A DNA stretch of 64,000 nucleotides from an uncultured Synechococcales cyanobacterium (GTDB taxonomy: Bacteria; Cyanobacteriota; Cyanobacteriia; CAIUCS01). Every line of letters begins with the position of its first letter. Position 1 is the first letter of the stretch. Positions 7,440-15,927 of this stretch are shown here, piece after piece. The notes beneath the pieces are model-generated. The model was not told where the DNA came from. It was given only the letters and a program-made list of their open reading frames with translations, and searched no databases. The stretch spans positions 1 through 64,000 of the forward strand of contig CAIUCS010000033.1 of the NCBI GenBank assembly GCA_903897715.1. The letters are read 5' to 3'. A program made the position numbers and the translations under genes.

Positions 7440-8690
7440 ATGAACAACTCCCTAGGGTCAGCCTATTTTATTAATGGCGATCGCCTCCTATCCACTATCA
7501 TGACCCTTGCCACCATTGGTCAACTCCCCAATGGGGGGGTACAACGGTTAGCCTATAGTGGAGAAGACCGACAAGCACGGCAACTCATCCAACAATGGAT
7601 GGTTGAAGCCGGCATGGGGGTTAGGGTTGATGGGGGTGGCAATATCATTGGCTATTACCCCAGTCGCCATTCCCATCGACCCGCCATTGCTATGGGCTCT
7701 CACCTTGATACGGTTCCCAATGCCGGACATTATGACGGAGTGTATGGGGTATTAGCGGCTTTAGAAGTAGTTCGCTCTTGTCAAGAGCAGTCACTCCCCC
7801 TCAACCATCCGCTGGAAGTTATGGTCTTCACCGATGAAGAAGGCACCATGATTGGCAGTAAAGCCATGGCGGGTCGCATTAACCCAAATCTGGACTCCTA
7901 TGGATTGATAGAGGGTAAAGACATTCAAACCTGTTTAAATAGCATTGGGGGCAATTGGCAACAAATTCACCAAGCCAAACGGGATCCCCACACTCTCACT
8001 GCCTTTTTAGAACTCCATGTTGAACAGGGACCGGTTCTGGAACAGGCTGGCACTTCCATTGGGATTGTGACCGGGGTGGTGGGGCAACGACGTTATAGAA
8101 TTACCATTGAAGGGGGGTCCAGTCATGCCGGTACTACCCCAATGCCCCTCCGTCATGATGCCCTTGTTGCGGCTGCCCAGGTGATTTTGGATATAAACCG
8201 CCTTGGTAATTTACCCGGTAATCAAGTGGCAACGGTGGGTAAAATTGAAGTAAAACCCAACGTCCCCAATACTATTCCAGGTTTTGTGGAAATGTCCCTG
8301 GATATTCGAGACTTATCAGAAAATAATTTAGATGACTTGATGGCAACATTGGAATCTGACATCCATGGAATCGCTCACCATACCCAAACTAAAATCAATC
8401 TGCAACCCGTCTTAAACAATCAGCCAGCCTTGGCAAGTGGATCCATTCAGTTGGCAATTGAAGAGGCTTGCGGGTTGTTGAATTTATCCCATACCCACTT
8501 ACCCAGTCGAGCCGGACATGATGCCCAAGAAATGGCTAAACTAACGGAGATGGGCATGATTTTTGTCCCTAGTCATCATGGTGTAAGTCATGCTGAAACT
8601 GAATACACGTCCCCTGAACACTGTGTACAGGGAGCGAATGTTTTACTGAATACAGTGCTTCTTTTAGACCGACAACGTTTCAACTTATAA
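7440..8690 (+). CDS. M20-family Zn amidohydrolase (N-carbamoyl amino acid / allantoate amidohydrolase type)
   Basis: Zinc-dependent hydrolase of the hydantoinase/carbamoylase branch of peptidase family M20, predicted to cleave an N-carbamoyl or ureido bond. The 416-residue protein shows the metal ligands and neighbourhood in MGSHLDTVPNAGHYDGVYGV (residues about 80-100), TDEEGTMIGSKAMAG near 138-152, LELHVEQGPVLEQ near 199, the dimerisation-domain SSHAGTTPMPLRHDAL, and the C-terminal SRAGHDAQEMA and SHHGVSHAETE. Close homologues are annotated HyuC, AmaB or AllC; the exact substrate cannot be read from sequence. An allophanate hydrolase 2 kb away makes a ureide-nitrogen role plausible but unproven. 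Confidence 0.9.
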   Translation: MNNSLGSAYFINGDRLLSTIMTLATIGQLPNGGVQRLAYSGEDRQARQLIQQWMVEAGMGVRVDGGGNIIGYYPSRHSHRPAIAMGSHLDTVPNAGHYDGVYGVLAALEVVRSCQEQSLPLNHPLEVMVFTDEEGTMIGSKAMAGRINPNLDSYGLIEGKDIQTCLNSIGGNWQQIHQAKRDPHTLTAFLELHVEQGPVLEQAGTSIGIVTGVVGQRRYRITIEGGSSHAGTTPMPLRHDALVAAAQVILDINRLGNLPGNQVATVGKIEVKPNVPNTIPGFVEMSLDIRDLSENNLDDLMATLESDIHGIAHHTQTKINLQPVLNNQPALASGSIQLAIEEACGLLNLSHTHLPSRAGHDAQEMAKLTEMGMIFVPSHHGVSHAETEYTSPEHCVQGANVLLNTVLLLDRQRFNL

Positions 8691-8711
8691 TGGGAATATG
8701 GGCTGGTGGTG

Positions 8712-9293
8712 ATGACTGTGTTAATCTGTCCCGGCATTCATTCTGCCGATGTAACTGGGCAGTTTCTAGTGAGCATGGGAATGGATCAAAGACCCTATTC
8801 ATATTTGGTATTACCCACCCCCACCCATCCCCCCTACTCTGGCTATCATGTTCATCAGTACCTGAGGAACTGTTTGGATCCATCCCATTCCTTATTATTG
8901 ATTGCCTTTAGTGCGGGGGTGGTGGGAGCAATGACGGCAGCCTCCCAATGGCATCGCCAACATGGCTCTGTTGTGGCTTTGATTGCGTTAGATGGCTGGG
9001 GTGTACCCCATCCCATGGAGCGGATGTTTCCAATTCATTATTTGAGCCATGACTTCTTTACCCATTGGAGTTGTACCTTATTGACCCGTCCAACGGATAA
9101 CTTTTATGCCGATCCCGCTGTTCCCCATATGCAGTTATGGCGATCGCCCCATGCCGTCCGGGGAGTCCATGTCAGACCTGATACTCCCCCCCAAGCCATG
9201 ACAGCTGATCACTTTTTGCACTGCCAAATTGGGTATTATCAAAAAATACAACCCAAGAAATACAACTATCGTTTTAATTGCAGTAATGGCTGA
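8712..9293 (+). CDS. small alpha/beta-hydrolase-like protein
   Basis: A protein of about 193 residues with features of a minimal alpha/beta hydrolase: an N-terminal strand MTVLICPGIHSADVT, a nucleophile-elbow-like motif AFSAGVVGA (Ser near residue 75), then LIALDGWGVPHP and a late histidine in MTADHFLH. I recognise the general type, present as an uncharacterised family in cyanobacteria, but no substrate. An alternative GTG start lies six bases upstream at 8706; ATG 8712 is preferred. It begins 21 bases after the M20 amidohydrolase on the same strand, so the two are probably co-transcribed. MFS exporter gene follows after 53 bases. Confidence 0.65.
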   Translation: MTVLICPGIHSADVTGQFLVSMGMDQRPYSYLVLPTPTHPPYSGYHVHQYLRNCLDPSHSLLLIAFSAGVVGAMTAASQWHRQHGSVVALIALDGWGVPHPMERMFPIHYLSHDFFTHWSCTLLTRPTDNFYADPAVPHMQLWRSPHAVRGVHVRPDTPPQAMTADHFLHCQIGYYQKIQPKKYNYRFNCSNG

Positions 9294-9346
9294 AACACCA
9301 TAATCTCCAACAGTTATCATTCATCATCATTTATGACCAACCTCCC

Positions 9347-10576
9347 ATGACTGAAATCGGTTTTTGGCAATTATTGAAAAATCGCCCATTCCTGACCCTT
9401 TGGATCGGACAAATTCTATCTCAAATTGCAGATAAGGTTTTTTTTGTCCTATTGATTGCTTTATTAGTAGAATATCTCCCATCACCGGATCTGGAAAATT
9501 CTCGACGTTCAGTTTTACTGGTAGCCATTACCATACCAGCCATCCTGTTAGGGTCCTTGGCTGGGGTAATAGTAGATCGTTACTCCAAACGCCAAATACT
9601 AATACACTGTAACCTTTGGCGCGGACTAATGACGTTAGGTCTGATATTTTTACCAAAAGTATTTTTAGTTTTGATCCTCTTGGGGTTTATGGAATCGGTC
9701 TTGACTCAATTTTTTGCCCCGGCTGAACAAACTGCCATTCCATTATTAGTTGAAAAATCAGGACTTTTATCAGCAAATGCCCTATTTACCACCACCATGA
9801 TGGGGTCAATGGTGGTGGGGTTTGCAGTGGGTGAACCCTTATTGACCTTTGCAACCCAGTTGGGTGAATTTGGTCCGGTTTGTATTGTTGCAGTTCTTTA
9901 TATCCTGTCTGCCCTAGTCTTCTATGGCTTGCCAGTGAATGAAACAATTCATGGCTCAGAGGGATTTAAAATCCACCCTTGGGCAGATTTCAAGGATGGA
10001 CTCCGCTATCTAAAAAAGGACCGGTTGGTGAGTAATGCACTGTTGCAGCTCATGATTCTTTATTCCGTTTTTGCAGCCTTAACCGTTCTGACCATTAATT
10101 TAGCTGAGGAAGTTGGACTCAAGCCAACCCAGTTTGGGTTTTTGTTGGCAGCAGCTGGCATTGGAATGGTTTTAGGTGCCGGTGGTTTAGGACATTGGGG
10201 AAGTCGTTTTCACCACCTGCCCTTACCCTTGTATGGATTTTTAATGATGGCGTTTGCATTGACTACCTTTACGTTTATAACTCACTTGTACCTCAGTCTG
10301 GGTTTGTCCGTAGTATTAGGCATTGGGGCATCCTTCATTGGCTTACCCATGCAGACGTTAATTCAACAACAAACACCGGAAGGTCTGCGAGGAAAAATAT
10401 TTGGATTTCAAAATAATGTTATTAATATTGCCTTGAGTCTTCCACTGGCCATCGCTGGTCCTTTAACGGATATTTTAGGACTACGGGTTGTCCTATGGAT
10501 TATCAGTGCTATTGTGACTGGTGTGGGAATTTGGACATGGCGTGCTCATCATCTGGTGTTATCAGAAAGGATTTAG
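9347..10576 (+). CDS. MFS transporter (MFS_3/EntS-like)
   Basis: A 409-residue integral membrane protein with about twelve hydrophobic helices. It begins with the exporter-type segment LTLWIGQILSQIADKVFFVL, followed by GVIVDRYSKRQ (the MFS A-loop pattern GxxxDRxxkR) between helices 2 and 3, and the acidic or aromatic motif TQFFAPAEQTAIPLLV. This places it with the enterobactin-exporter-like MFS_3 group, usually efflux. The substrate is unknown. It is clearly paralogous to the MFS gene at 30523-32205, which shares these motifs but has a long N-terminal extension. Confidence 0.9.
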   Translation: MTEIGFWQLLKNRPFLTLWIGQILSQIADKVFFVLLIALLVEYLPSPDLENSRRSVLLVAITIPAILLGSLAGVIVDRYSKRQILIHCNLWRGLMTLGLIFLPKVFLVLILLGFMESVLTQFFAPAEQTAIPLLVEKSGLLSANALFTTTMMGSMVVGFAVGEPLLTFATQLGEFGPVCIVAVLYILSALVFYGLPVNETIHGSEGFKIHPWADFKDGLRYLKKDRLVSNALLQLMILYSVFAALTVLTINLAEEVGLKPTQFGFLLAAAGIGMVLGAGGLGHWGSRFHHLPLPLYGFLMMAFALTTFTFITHLYLSLGLSVVLGIGASFIGLPMQTLIQQQTPEGLRGKIFGFQNNVINIALSLPLAIAGPLTDILGLRVVLWIISAIVTGVGIWTWRAHHLVLSERI

Positions 10577-10650
10577 GAGGAGTCGTAGGGGTGCTACCCC
10601 CATCCTCCTAACCAATTCCCATCCTTACTGGTTAAGGACTACCAAATTTT
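10572..10650 (+). repeat. dispersed repeat family C, copy 1
   Basis: Contains a GGGGTGCTACCCCC-type small hairpin followed by AACCAATTCCCATCCTTACT and GGTTAAGGACTACCAAATTT. The same order (G-rich/C-rich hairpin, AACCAATYCYTATYCTTACT, TTAAGGACTACC) recurs at 25515-25705 and, inverted, at 48949-49013. The copy lies between two convergent genes and reaches the stop codon of the ATPase gene. Confidence 0.6.
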
Positions 10651-11369
10651 TATGGATCAATTTGTTGGGCGCTGAGTTTTCCATCTTCCATGTAAAAGAT
10701 ACGATCGGCAATGTCTAGAATCCGGTTGTCATGGGTAACTAACAAAATGGTACACCCTTGTTCCTTGCTAAGTTGTTGCAAAATATTCACTACATCACGA
10801 CCTGATTTTTTATCCAAGGAAGCCGTTGGTTCATCAGCTAATACGATTTTAGGATGACTGACAAGGGCGCGGGCGATGGCGACCCGTTGCTTTTGCCCCC
10901 CCGATAATTGGTCAGGATAGTAATCTACCCGATCCTTCAGTCCTACTGCTTCTAGCATTGCAGCCGCCCGAATATCCGGGTGGGGGATGGTTGGGTGTAA
11001 TTCCAGGGACATGCGCACATTTTGTCGTGCAGTCAATGACTTTAATAAGTTATGGGACTGAAAAATATAGCCAATGTGGGGGCGGATGCGGAATAATTGC
11101 CGCTGACTGGCTTCACACATTTCTTCCCCTAGGATTTTTAAACTACCTTCGTGGGCAGAACGTAAACCACCCAATAAGGTAAGTAAGGTGGTTTTCCCTG
11201 AACCTGAAGGACCAGTGAGAATAACGATTTCCCCCGATGAAATCGTGAAATTAATATTGTATAAAACTTGTTTTCGTAACTGACCACGACCAAAGTAATG
11301 GCTGAGGTTCTGGACTGCGATCGCCGTTAAATTTGTATTGGTTACCAAAGGGGTTGAACTCATCACCAT
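10650..11369 (-). CDS. ABC transporter ATP-binding protein, DevA/MacB type
   Basis: ATPase subunit with Walker A GPSGSGKTTLL, Q-loop IGYIFQSHNLL, signature LSGGQKQRVAIARAL, Walker B IVLADEPTASLD and the H-loop LVTHD. The HYFGRGQLRKQVLYNINFTI N-terminal pattern is that of DevA, the ATPase of the DevBCA exporter family. The GTG at 11393 would add eight residues; ATG 11369 or 11363 is more plausible. The usual partners DevB (membrane fusion) and DevC (permease) are absent. Instead a TolC-type channel gene lies 65 bases upstream on the same strand, suggesting an efflux assembly completed elsewhere. Confidence 0.9.
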   Translation of the reverse strand: MVMSSTPLVTNTNLTAIAVQNLSHYFGRGQLRKQVLYNINFTISSGEIVILTGPSGSGKTTLLTLLGGLRSAHEGSLKILGEEMCEASQRQLFRIRPHIGYIFQSHNLLKSLTARQNVRMSLELHPTIPHPDIRAAAMLEAVGLKDRVDYYPDQLSGGQKQRVAIARALVSHPKIVLADEPTASLDKKSGRDVVNILQQLSKEQGCTILLVTHDNRILDIADRIFYMEDGKLSAQQIDP

Positions 11370-11434
11370 GGCATTAAAGAGTACAGAACACACGCACTGA
11401 AACAGTTAAACTAGCTGAAGACCATCTTTCAATC

Positions 11435-13123
11435 CTACCCCCCTGCTGTAAAACTAGCCGTAGCACGTTGTAGGGAAGCCATGGCTCGATTGTAATCCAA
11501 TATAGCTTTGACCCGATTACCTTCTGCCCGAGTTAGATCCGTTTCCGCATCAATCACCTCAGTTTGGGTTCCCACCCCAGCCTGAAACCGTAAGCGGGCT
11601 AATCGCAAAGATTCCTTTGCTTGATCGAGGGCTAAGGTGGCAGTGTCAATATTTTTTTTATTTGCTACTAGATTACTAAAGGACTGTTCGACCTGAAAAC
11701 GGATCTGATTTCGGGTTTCGGCAACCGTTGTATTTGCGATTCGGGCATTGAGTTGTTGTTGTTCAAGGCGTGCTTGGGCGTTACCCCCATCAAAAATATT
11801 CCAAGTGAGTTGAGCCCCTACTGCATACCCGTCTTCAAATCCAATATTATCGTCTAGATTATTTGCAAGGTTATATCGGGCAAAAACATTAATTTGAGGG
11901 CGGACAGCGGCAAGAGCCGCCCGGGCTTGTTGTAGACTAACCTGACTTTGCAGTAGTTGTTTCTGTAATTCAGCTCTGTTTTGAAATGCCAACACAATTG
12001 ATTCTTCCAACCCAAGTTTCCATTGTCCGGCTAAATCCACCTTATCAGCGGCGGTAATATCCACATCTTGGGATAAGTTCAGTCGTTGAACAAGTTGACG
12101 ACCAGCAATGACTTGCTTACTTTCTGCCCGGACTAATTCTTGTCGGGCATTGGCTAATTGAACCTGGGACTGTAAAACAGCAAATCGTGTCCCAACGCCA
12201 GCTCGCTCTAGGGCTTGGGCATCCCCCAGGCTTTTTTCAGCATTGGTAACTGCGGCTTTGGCGATACGGACGCTTTCATTGGCATCTTGCAAGCCATAAT
12301 AGTCTTCAGTGATGTCAAGCTGTAATTCTGCCATCCGGATTTGATAGTCTAATTGACTAATACGCAACTGCCCTTCAGCCGCCCGAATTGTTGCATCTCT
12401 TTTTCCTGAAGTGAATAAGGCATAACTGAGTTCTAAAGTACTATTTAAGAACCGATTGACGTTCGGATCACCGCTAATAATACCAATCCCTGAACCAGTG
12501 GATATTGGGGTTCCTCCATTTAATTGCAGACGGGTATTGACTAATTGAGTTGTGGCACTTACTTCCCGAGTGACGGCAGTTTGAAAACTGACTGTAGGAA
12601 ACAGGGTTGACTTAGCCTCTGTGACAGCGGCGCGACTCCGTTCCAGTTGTAAGGCACTAATTTGTAATGAAGGATTATTACGACGAGCTAAATTGATGGA
12701 CTCTTGGAGGGTAATTGCCTGGGTACGCTGAATTTTCACCTCAATGGGTTGGGTAGGGGATTCGAGTAAATTTGGATTATTCAATGAACTGGGAGAAGTA
12801 TCGGTTCCTAGGGTAGACTGAACCACCAAGTGGGGTCTAATATCAGAAGATGACACTGTGGATGATTGCTCTTCTTTTATGGAACGATGGTGAGCCTGAA
12901 CAGTTGGTGTTATCCCCATAGTGGCGAAATCTAGGGTTTTTAAGGAGGGGATGCCCAACTCTTCATTCAGTGGAAATGAAGGGTCGGGAATATGGTCAAT
13001 GGATAAATTGGAATGTTCATTGGCTAAAACGATGGTAGAGGTTCCCATAACAGTCATTGAAACCCCAATTCCTAACCCTACCCGGCACAAAAAACTTACC
13101 ATAACTGTTCTCACTAGACCCAT
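11435..13123 (-). CDS. TolC-family outer membrane efflux protein
   Basis: Outer-membrane channel protein with two TolC/OEP repeats. The first repeat starts near ITLQESINLARRNNPSLQISA; the second is seen in LVANKKNIDTATLALDQAKE followed by RFQAGVGTQTEVIDAETDLT, the characteristic G-V-G-T-x-T-E-V-x-D motif. Glutamine- and alanine-rich amphipathic helices fill the rest. A signal peptide is visible (VSFLCRVGLGIGVSM to IVLANE). A TTG at 13168 extends the frame upstream; ATG 13123 or 13102 gives a better signal peptide. It resembles the cyanobacterial HgdD type and sits directly upstream of a DevA-like ATPase. Expressed divergently from rsmG. Confidence 0.88.
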   Translation of the reverse strand: MGLVRTVMVSFLCRVGLGIGVSMTVMGTSTIVLANEHSNLSIDHIPDPSFPLNEELGIPSLKTLDFATMGITPTVQAHHRSIKEEQSSTVSSSDIRPHLVVQSTLGTDTSPSSLNNPNLLESPTQPIEVKIQRTQAITLQESINLARRNNPSLQISALQLERSRAAVTEAKSTLFPTVSFQTAVTREVSATTQLVNTRLQLNGGTPISTGSGIGIISGDPNVNRFLNSTLELSYALFTSGKRDATIRAAEGQLRISQLDYQIRMAELQLDITEDYYGLQDANESVRIAKAAVTNAEKSLGDAQALERAGVGTRFAVLQSQVQLANARQELVRAESKQVIAGRQLVQRLNLSQDVDITAADKVDLAGQWKLGLEESIVLAFQNRAELQKQLLQSQVSLQQARAALAAVRPQINVFARYNLANNLDDNIGFEDGYAVGAQLTWNIFDGGNAQARLEQQQLNARIANTTVAETRNQIRFQVEQSFSNLVANKKNIDTATLALDQAKESLRLARLRFQAGVGTQTEVIDAETDLTRAEGNRVKAILDYNRAMASLQRATASFTAGG

Positions 13124-13171
13124 CTGCACGAATAAACAACGTAGAAAATTATCGATATAAGGATTCAATAG

Positions 13172-13990
13172 ATGCCATCACCGCTTCCATGGGATGAGAA
13201 ACTGTGGCAACAACATTTAGAAGCTTGGTTGTACTGGCAGCCAACCCTGACCCAAATAACCCAATTTAAGATTCTCTACGATACTTTAATTTTAACAAAT
13301 CGTTACTTGAATCTGACTCGAATTACTAAACCAGAAGAATTTCTAGAAAAACATCTATGGGATTCACTTTATGGTGTCAGTCCTTGGCTTACAAACCTTG
13401 GCAGAAGACAGCAGACCCATGGAATAGACGAACCAGTGGATTACCATACATCCACACCTAACTTTACTCTACCATTAGCCCCACGGAACGTAATTGATAT
13501 TGGAACCGGAGGGGGGTTTCCTGGAATTCCAGTGGCTATTGCCTTTCCAGATTGGTATATCACGTTACTAGACGCTACTCGCAAAAAAATAGATTGTTTA
13601 TCTGAACTGGTCAGGACAGTAAACCTACAACATACCCAACTCCTGCTGGGGCGGGCTGAATCCGTAGGTCAAGAACCTCTCCATCGGGGACAGTATGATT
13701 TAGCTTTAATTCGAGCGGTGGGTGGGGTTGCCCTATGCGCCGAATATGCACTTCCCTTGTTGAAATTAGATGGAATGGCAATTTTCTATCGGGGGCAATG
13801 GACTACTGAAGAGGAGGGAACCTTGGTACAAGTCCTCCAGTTATTAGGAGGACAATTGGAGGAGGTAACAACCACCACTACTCCATTGACTAACGGACAA
13901 CGCCATTGTCTTTACATTCGCAAAAGCCAACCCACCCCCTTAACCTATCCACGCCCCGTTGGGATTCCTGGCAAGAAACCTTTACCCTAA
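13172..13990 (+). CDS. rsmG: 16S rRNA (guanine527-N7)-methyltransferase
   Basis: SAM-dependent methyltransferase that makes m7G527 in 16S rRNA; loss in other bacteria gives low-level streptomycin resistance. Visible features are the N-terminal NRYLNLTRITKPEEFLEKHLWDS, the SAM-binding motif VIDIGTGGGFPGIPVAI near residue 110, LDATRKKIDCLSELV, and the RNA-interacting ALIRAVGGVA. The 272-residue length includes a short insertion (TNLGRRQQTHGIDEPVDY) before the SAM domain. Its 3' end overlaps the convergent cobD-like gene by nine bases. Confidence 0.95.
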   Translation: MPSPLPWDEKLWQQHLEAWLYWQPTLTQITQFKILYDTLILTNRYLNLTRITKPEEFLEKHLWDSLYGVSPWLTNLGRRQQTHGIDEPVDYHTSTPNFTLPLAPRNVIDIGTGGGFPGIPVAIAFPDWYITLLDATRKKIDCLSELVRTVNLQHTQLLLGRAESVGQEPLHRGQYDLALIRAVGGVALCAEYALPLLKLDGMAIFYRGQWTTEEEGTLVQVLQLLGGQLEEVTTTTTPLTNGQRHCLYIRKSQPTPLTYPRPVGIPGKKPLP

Positions 13991-15025
13991 AATGGCATTG
14001 ATTAACCTTTGATTGTCTTCTAGGGTGCGAACGGCAATACGGAAAAAGTGATCCCCCAATTCTGGGAAACTGATGCAGTCACGAATTAAAATCTGATGGT
14101 GTTTTAATAACCGTAGTTGTAATTGACCAACAGAAAAATGGGAATTGACTAGAATATAGTTGGCTGAACTGGGATAGGGGGTGAAATGGGGAATATCGTT
14201 TAAACTCTGCCACAATTGACAACGGGTATTGTTTAACCAAATCCAAGTTTTGGCTTGGAATTCTTTAGATTGCAAAGCAGCGATCGCCGCCACCACGGCT
14301 AACTGATTCACTGGCCAGGGGTCTCGCCAAGTTCGCCATAACCGGAGGCGATCGGGATGGGCGATGGCATAACCAATTCGTAATCCAGGCAAACTATAGA
14401 ATTTTGTGAACGATCGTAGAATAACTAAATTTGGATATTGCTCAATGGAATCAATGAGGCTTTGCTGCTCTTCAGGGGGTAGAAAATCCATAAATGCTTC
14501 ATCTACCACCACTAAGGCAAATTGATTCAAATACGGCAATAGTTCATCACAGGTTCGTAACAGCCCGGTGGGGTTATGGGGATTGTTAATCAATAAACCC
14601 GATTGACCTGAACCATTGGGTAGTTCGGGTATTTGAAGAAAGGGTGGTGTAAGAGGGTGGGTAACAATCTGACCCTCAAAAGCCCGAATTGCTCGAAAGT
14701 AGTCTCCAAAGGCAGGGGTGAATAAATGGGTTTGGGGCAATGCAGCCAATTCTCTCCCAGCCCAGGTGAGAAGTTCCGCTGACCCGTTTCCAGGCAGAAC
14801 CCACTGGGGTGATAGACCATGATAATCCGCAATTGCGTCACATAATTGGGAATAATCAGGATTGGGGTAGGATAATAACTGTTGTAAACTATTTTGAATG
14901 GCAACCAATACTGCTTCGGGGGGACCCATGGGGTTGATACTAGCTGAAAAATCAAGCAGATGGGATGGACTACATCCAGCTAGAGACGCAGCCCAAGACA
15001 AGTTTCCACCATGGGAGGGGGACAT
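13982..15025 (-). CDS. cobD: CobD/HisC-type PLP aminotransferase-fold enzyme (probable threonine-phosphate decarboxylase)
   Basis: Fold-type I PLP enzyme. The N-terminal HGGNLSWAASLAGCSP and DFSASINPMGPPEAV are the hallmark of CobD, the L-threonine-O-3-phosphate decarboxylase that makes the aminopropanol arm of cobalamin-type corrinoids. The PLP lysine lies in RSFTKFYSLPGLRIGYA, and NPHNPTG and VVVDEAFMDF give the cofactor site. The 347-residue length is normal. Histidinol-phosphate aminotransferase is the main alternative, but the HGGN and SASINP motifs favour CobD. No other cobalamin gene lies nearby. Confidence 0.82.
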   Translation of the reverse strand: MSPSHGGNLSWAASLAGCSPSHLLDFSASINPMGPPEAVLVAIQNSLQQLLSYPNPDYSQLCDAIADYHGLSPQWVLPGNGSAELLTWAGRELAALPQTHLFTPAFGDYFRAIRAFEGQIVTHPLTPPFLQIPELPNGSGQSGLLINNPHNPTGLLRTCDELLPYLNQFALVVVDEAFMDFLPPEEQQSLIDSIEQYPNLVILRSFTKFYSLPGLRIGYAIAHPDRLRLWRTWRDPWPVNQLAVVAAIAALQSKEFQAKTWIWLNNTRCQLWQSLNDIPHFTPYPSSANYILVNSHFSVGQLQLRLLKHHQILIRDCISFPELGDHFFRIAVRTLEDNQRLINAILG

Positions 15026-15095
15026 AAAAACAACCGTAAGAGTTGAATAGACTAACTGGGAAGTTCAATACATTAACTTCATCTCCCCAGACTTA

Positions 15096-15131
15096 AAACC
15101 GGAGTCAGCCTTGACAGATGTGCTCCGGTTT
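15096..15131. other. inverted repeat, nine-base arms
   Basis: AAACCGGAG at 15096-15104 pairs perfectly with CTCCGGTTT at 15123-15131 around an 18-base loop. It lies between the cobD-like start and the TnpB remnant. On the minus strand the stem is followed by TTTTAAG, so it could be a weak terminator for anything read from the remnant, or part of the cobD leader. I see no cobalamin-riboswitch consensus. Confidence 0.4.
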
Positions 15132-15159
15132 CATCAAAAAAATAAACTGATGGATCTAT

Positions 15160-15250
15160 TTGCCACTCTCCGCTCTGAAGAGACGGGGATTCTGAAGAAC
15201 ACAAAGCCTTAGTAGACCTTGATTCTTAACGGCTGTGCCAAACAGCCTCT
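15160..15250 (-). mobile_element. right end of an IS200/IS605-type element (remnant 1)
   Basis: Read on the minus strand, this follows the TnpB C-terminal codons (SRGCLAQPLRI) and ends in a hairpin at 15168-15188: outer arm CCCCG with CGGAG, an unpaired T, inner arm CTCT with AGAG, loop TC. About 90 bases match the sequence at 41735-41829 closely. Such an imperfect hairpin just past tnpB is typical of right ends in this family and overlaps the region that specifies the TnpB guide RNA scaffold in active elements. Confidence 0.65.
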
Positions 15251-15815
15251 AGACAGTCTGGTAAGACCATTCTGCTTACTGTTACGTCCAATATTCGCAA
15301 CACCGTTAGTATGTGAATTAATCAAATGTCCTTTATACGATTCTTCTTGTTCTTGATAGACTAACCCATATCCCTCACAGAGAGATTTAAGCTTGTTTCT
15401 CAAAGAATAGAAGGGAACCTGGACAACGTTTTGATTATTGCAACTATTGATACCATCTTTCATCCCAATATTGAAGCCCACAATTAGACGTTCAATTTTA
15501 GTGTCGATACAATGGTGGATAATCAGTCTAGCCGCCTTGTTCAAATCATCTCTAACTTGGCTGCTGCGGTTAATATACAGTCTCAATTGACGTTGGGTGA
15601 GTTGCTTAATTCCCTGCAAGTCTTTAATAGACTGCAACCTGACATTCTCTTTGTTGAACCACTGGTTAATAGATTTACGTTTGCGACCATCTACGATAAA
15701 GGATGCCCATTGGTGTCAACACAAGTAGCCAAATTATCAAGCCTGAAATCAATCGCCAAAGAACTATCTGTGACTGTTTTTACAGCTTGGATTTCACCTT
15801 CAGAAAAATGTACTC
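15209..15815 (-). pseudogene. TnpB (IS200/IS605 OrfB) pseudogene
   Basis: Fragments of one TnpB can be read in order on the minus strand. EIQAVKTVTDSSLAIDFRLD carries the RuvC-I aspartate, then NLATCVDTNG; a one-base loss follows, then FIVDGRKRKSINQWFNKENV, LQSIKDLQGIKQ and KAARLIIHHCIDTKIERLIV. The C terminus is NGVANIGRNSKQNGLTRLSR plus GCLAQPLRI. The zinc-finger region between EEESY and KGHLINSHTN has been deleted, and the N-terminal part is missing. The gene cannot make a working nuclease. A long antisense reading frame at 15512-15907 is a shadow of it. Confidence 0.85.
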
Positions 15816-15927
15816 AACTTGAAAAAATTGAACACCATACTTTGAGTGAATTCTCACTTCTTTCAAATAGTTTAACATTATTAAACCATACAATAGTTCG
15901 AAAGTGATCAGGGCTTTCCCCCATTCC

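Noticed and set aside
15512-15907. 131-codon plus-strand open frame
   Set aside because: It is antisense to a readable TnpB pseudogene, and its product resembles no protein family.
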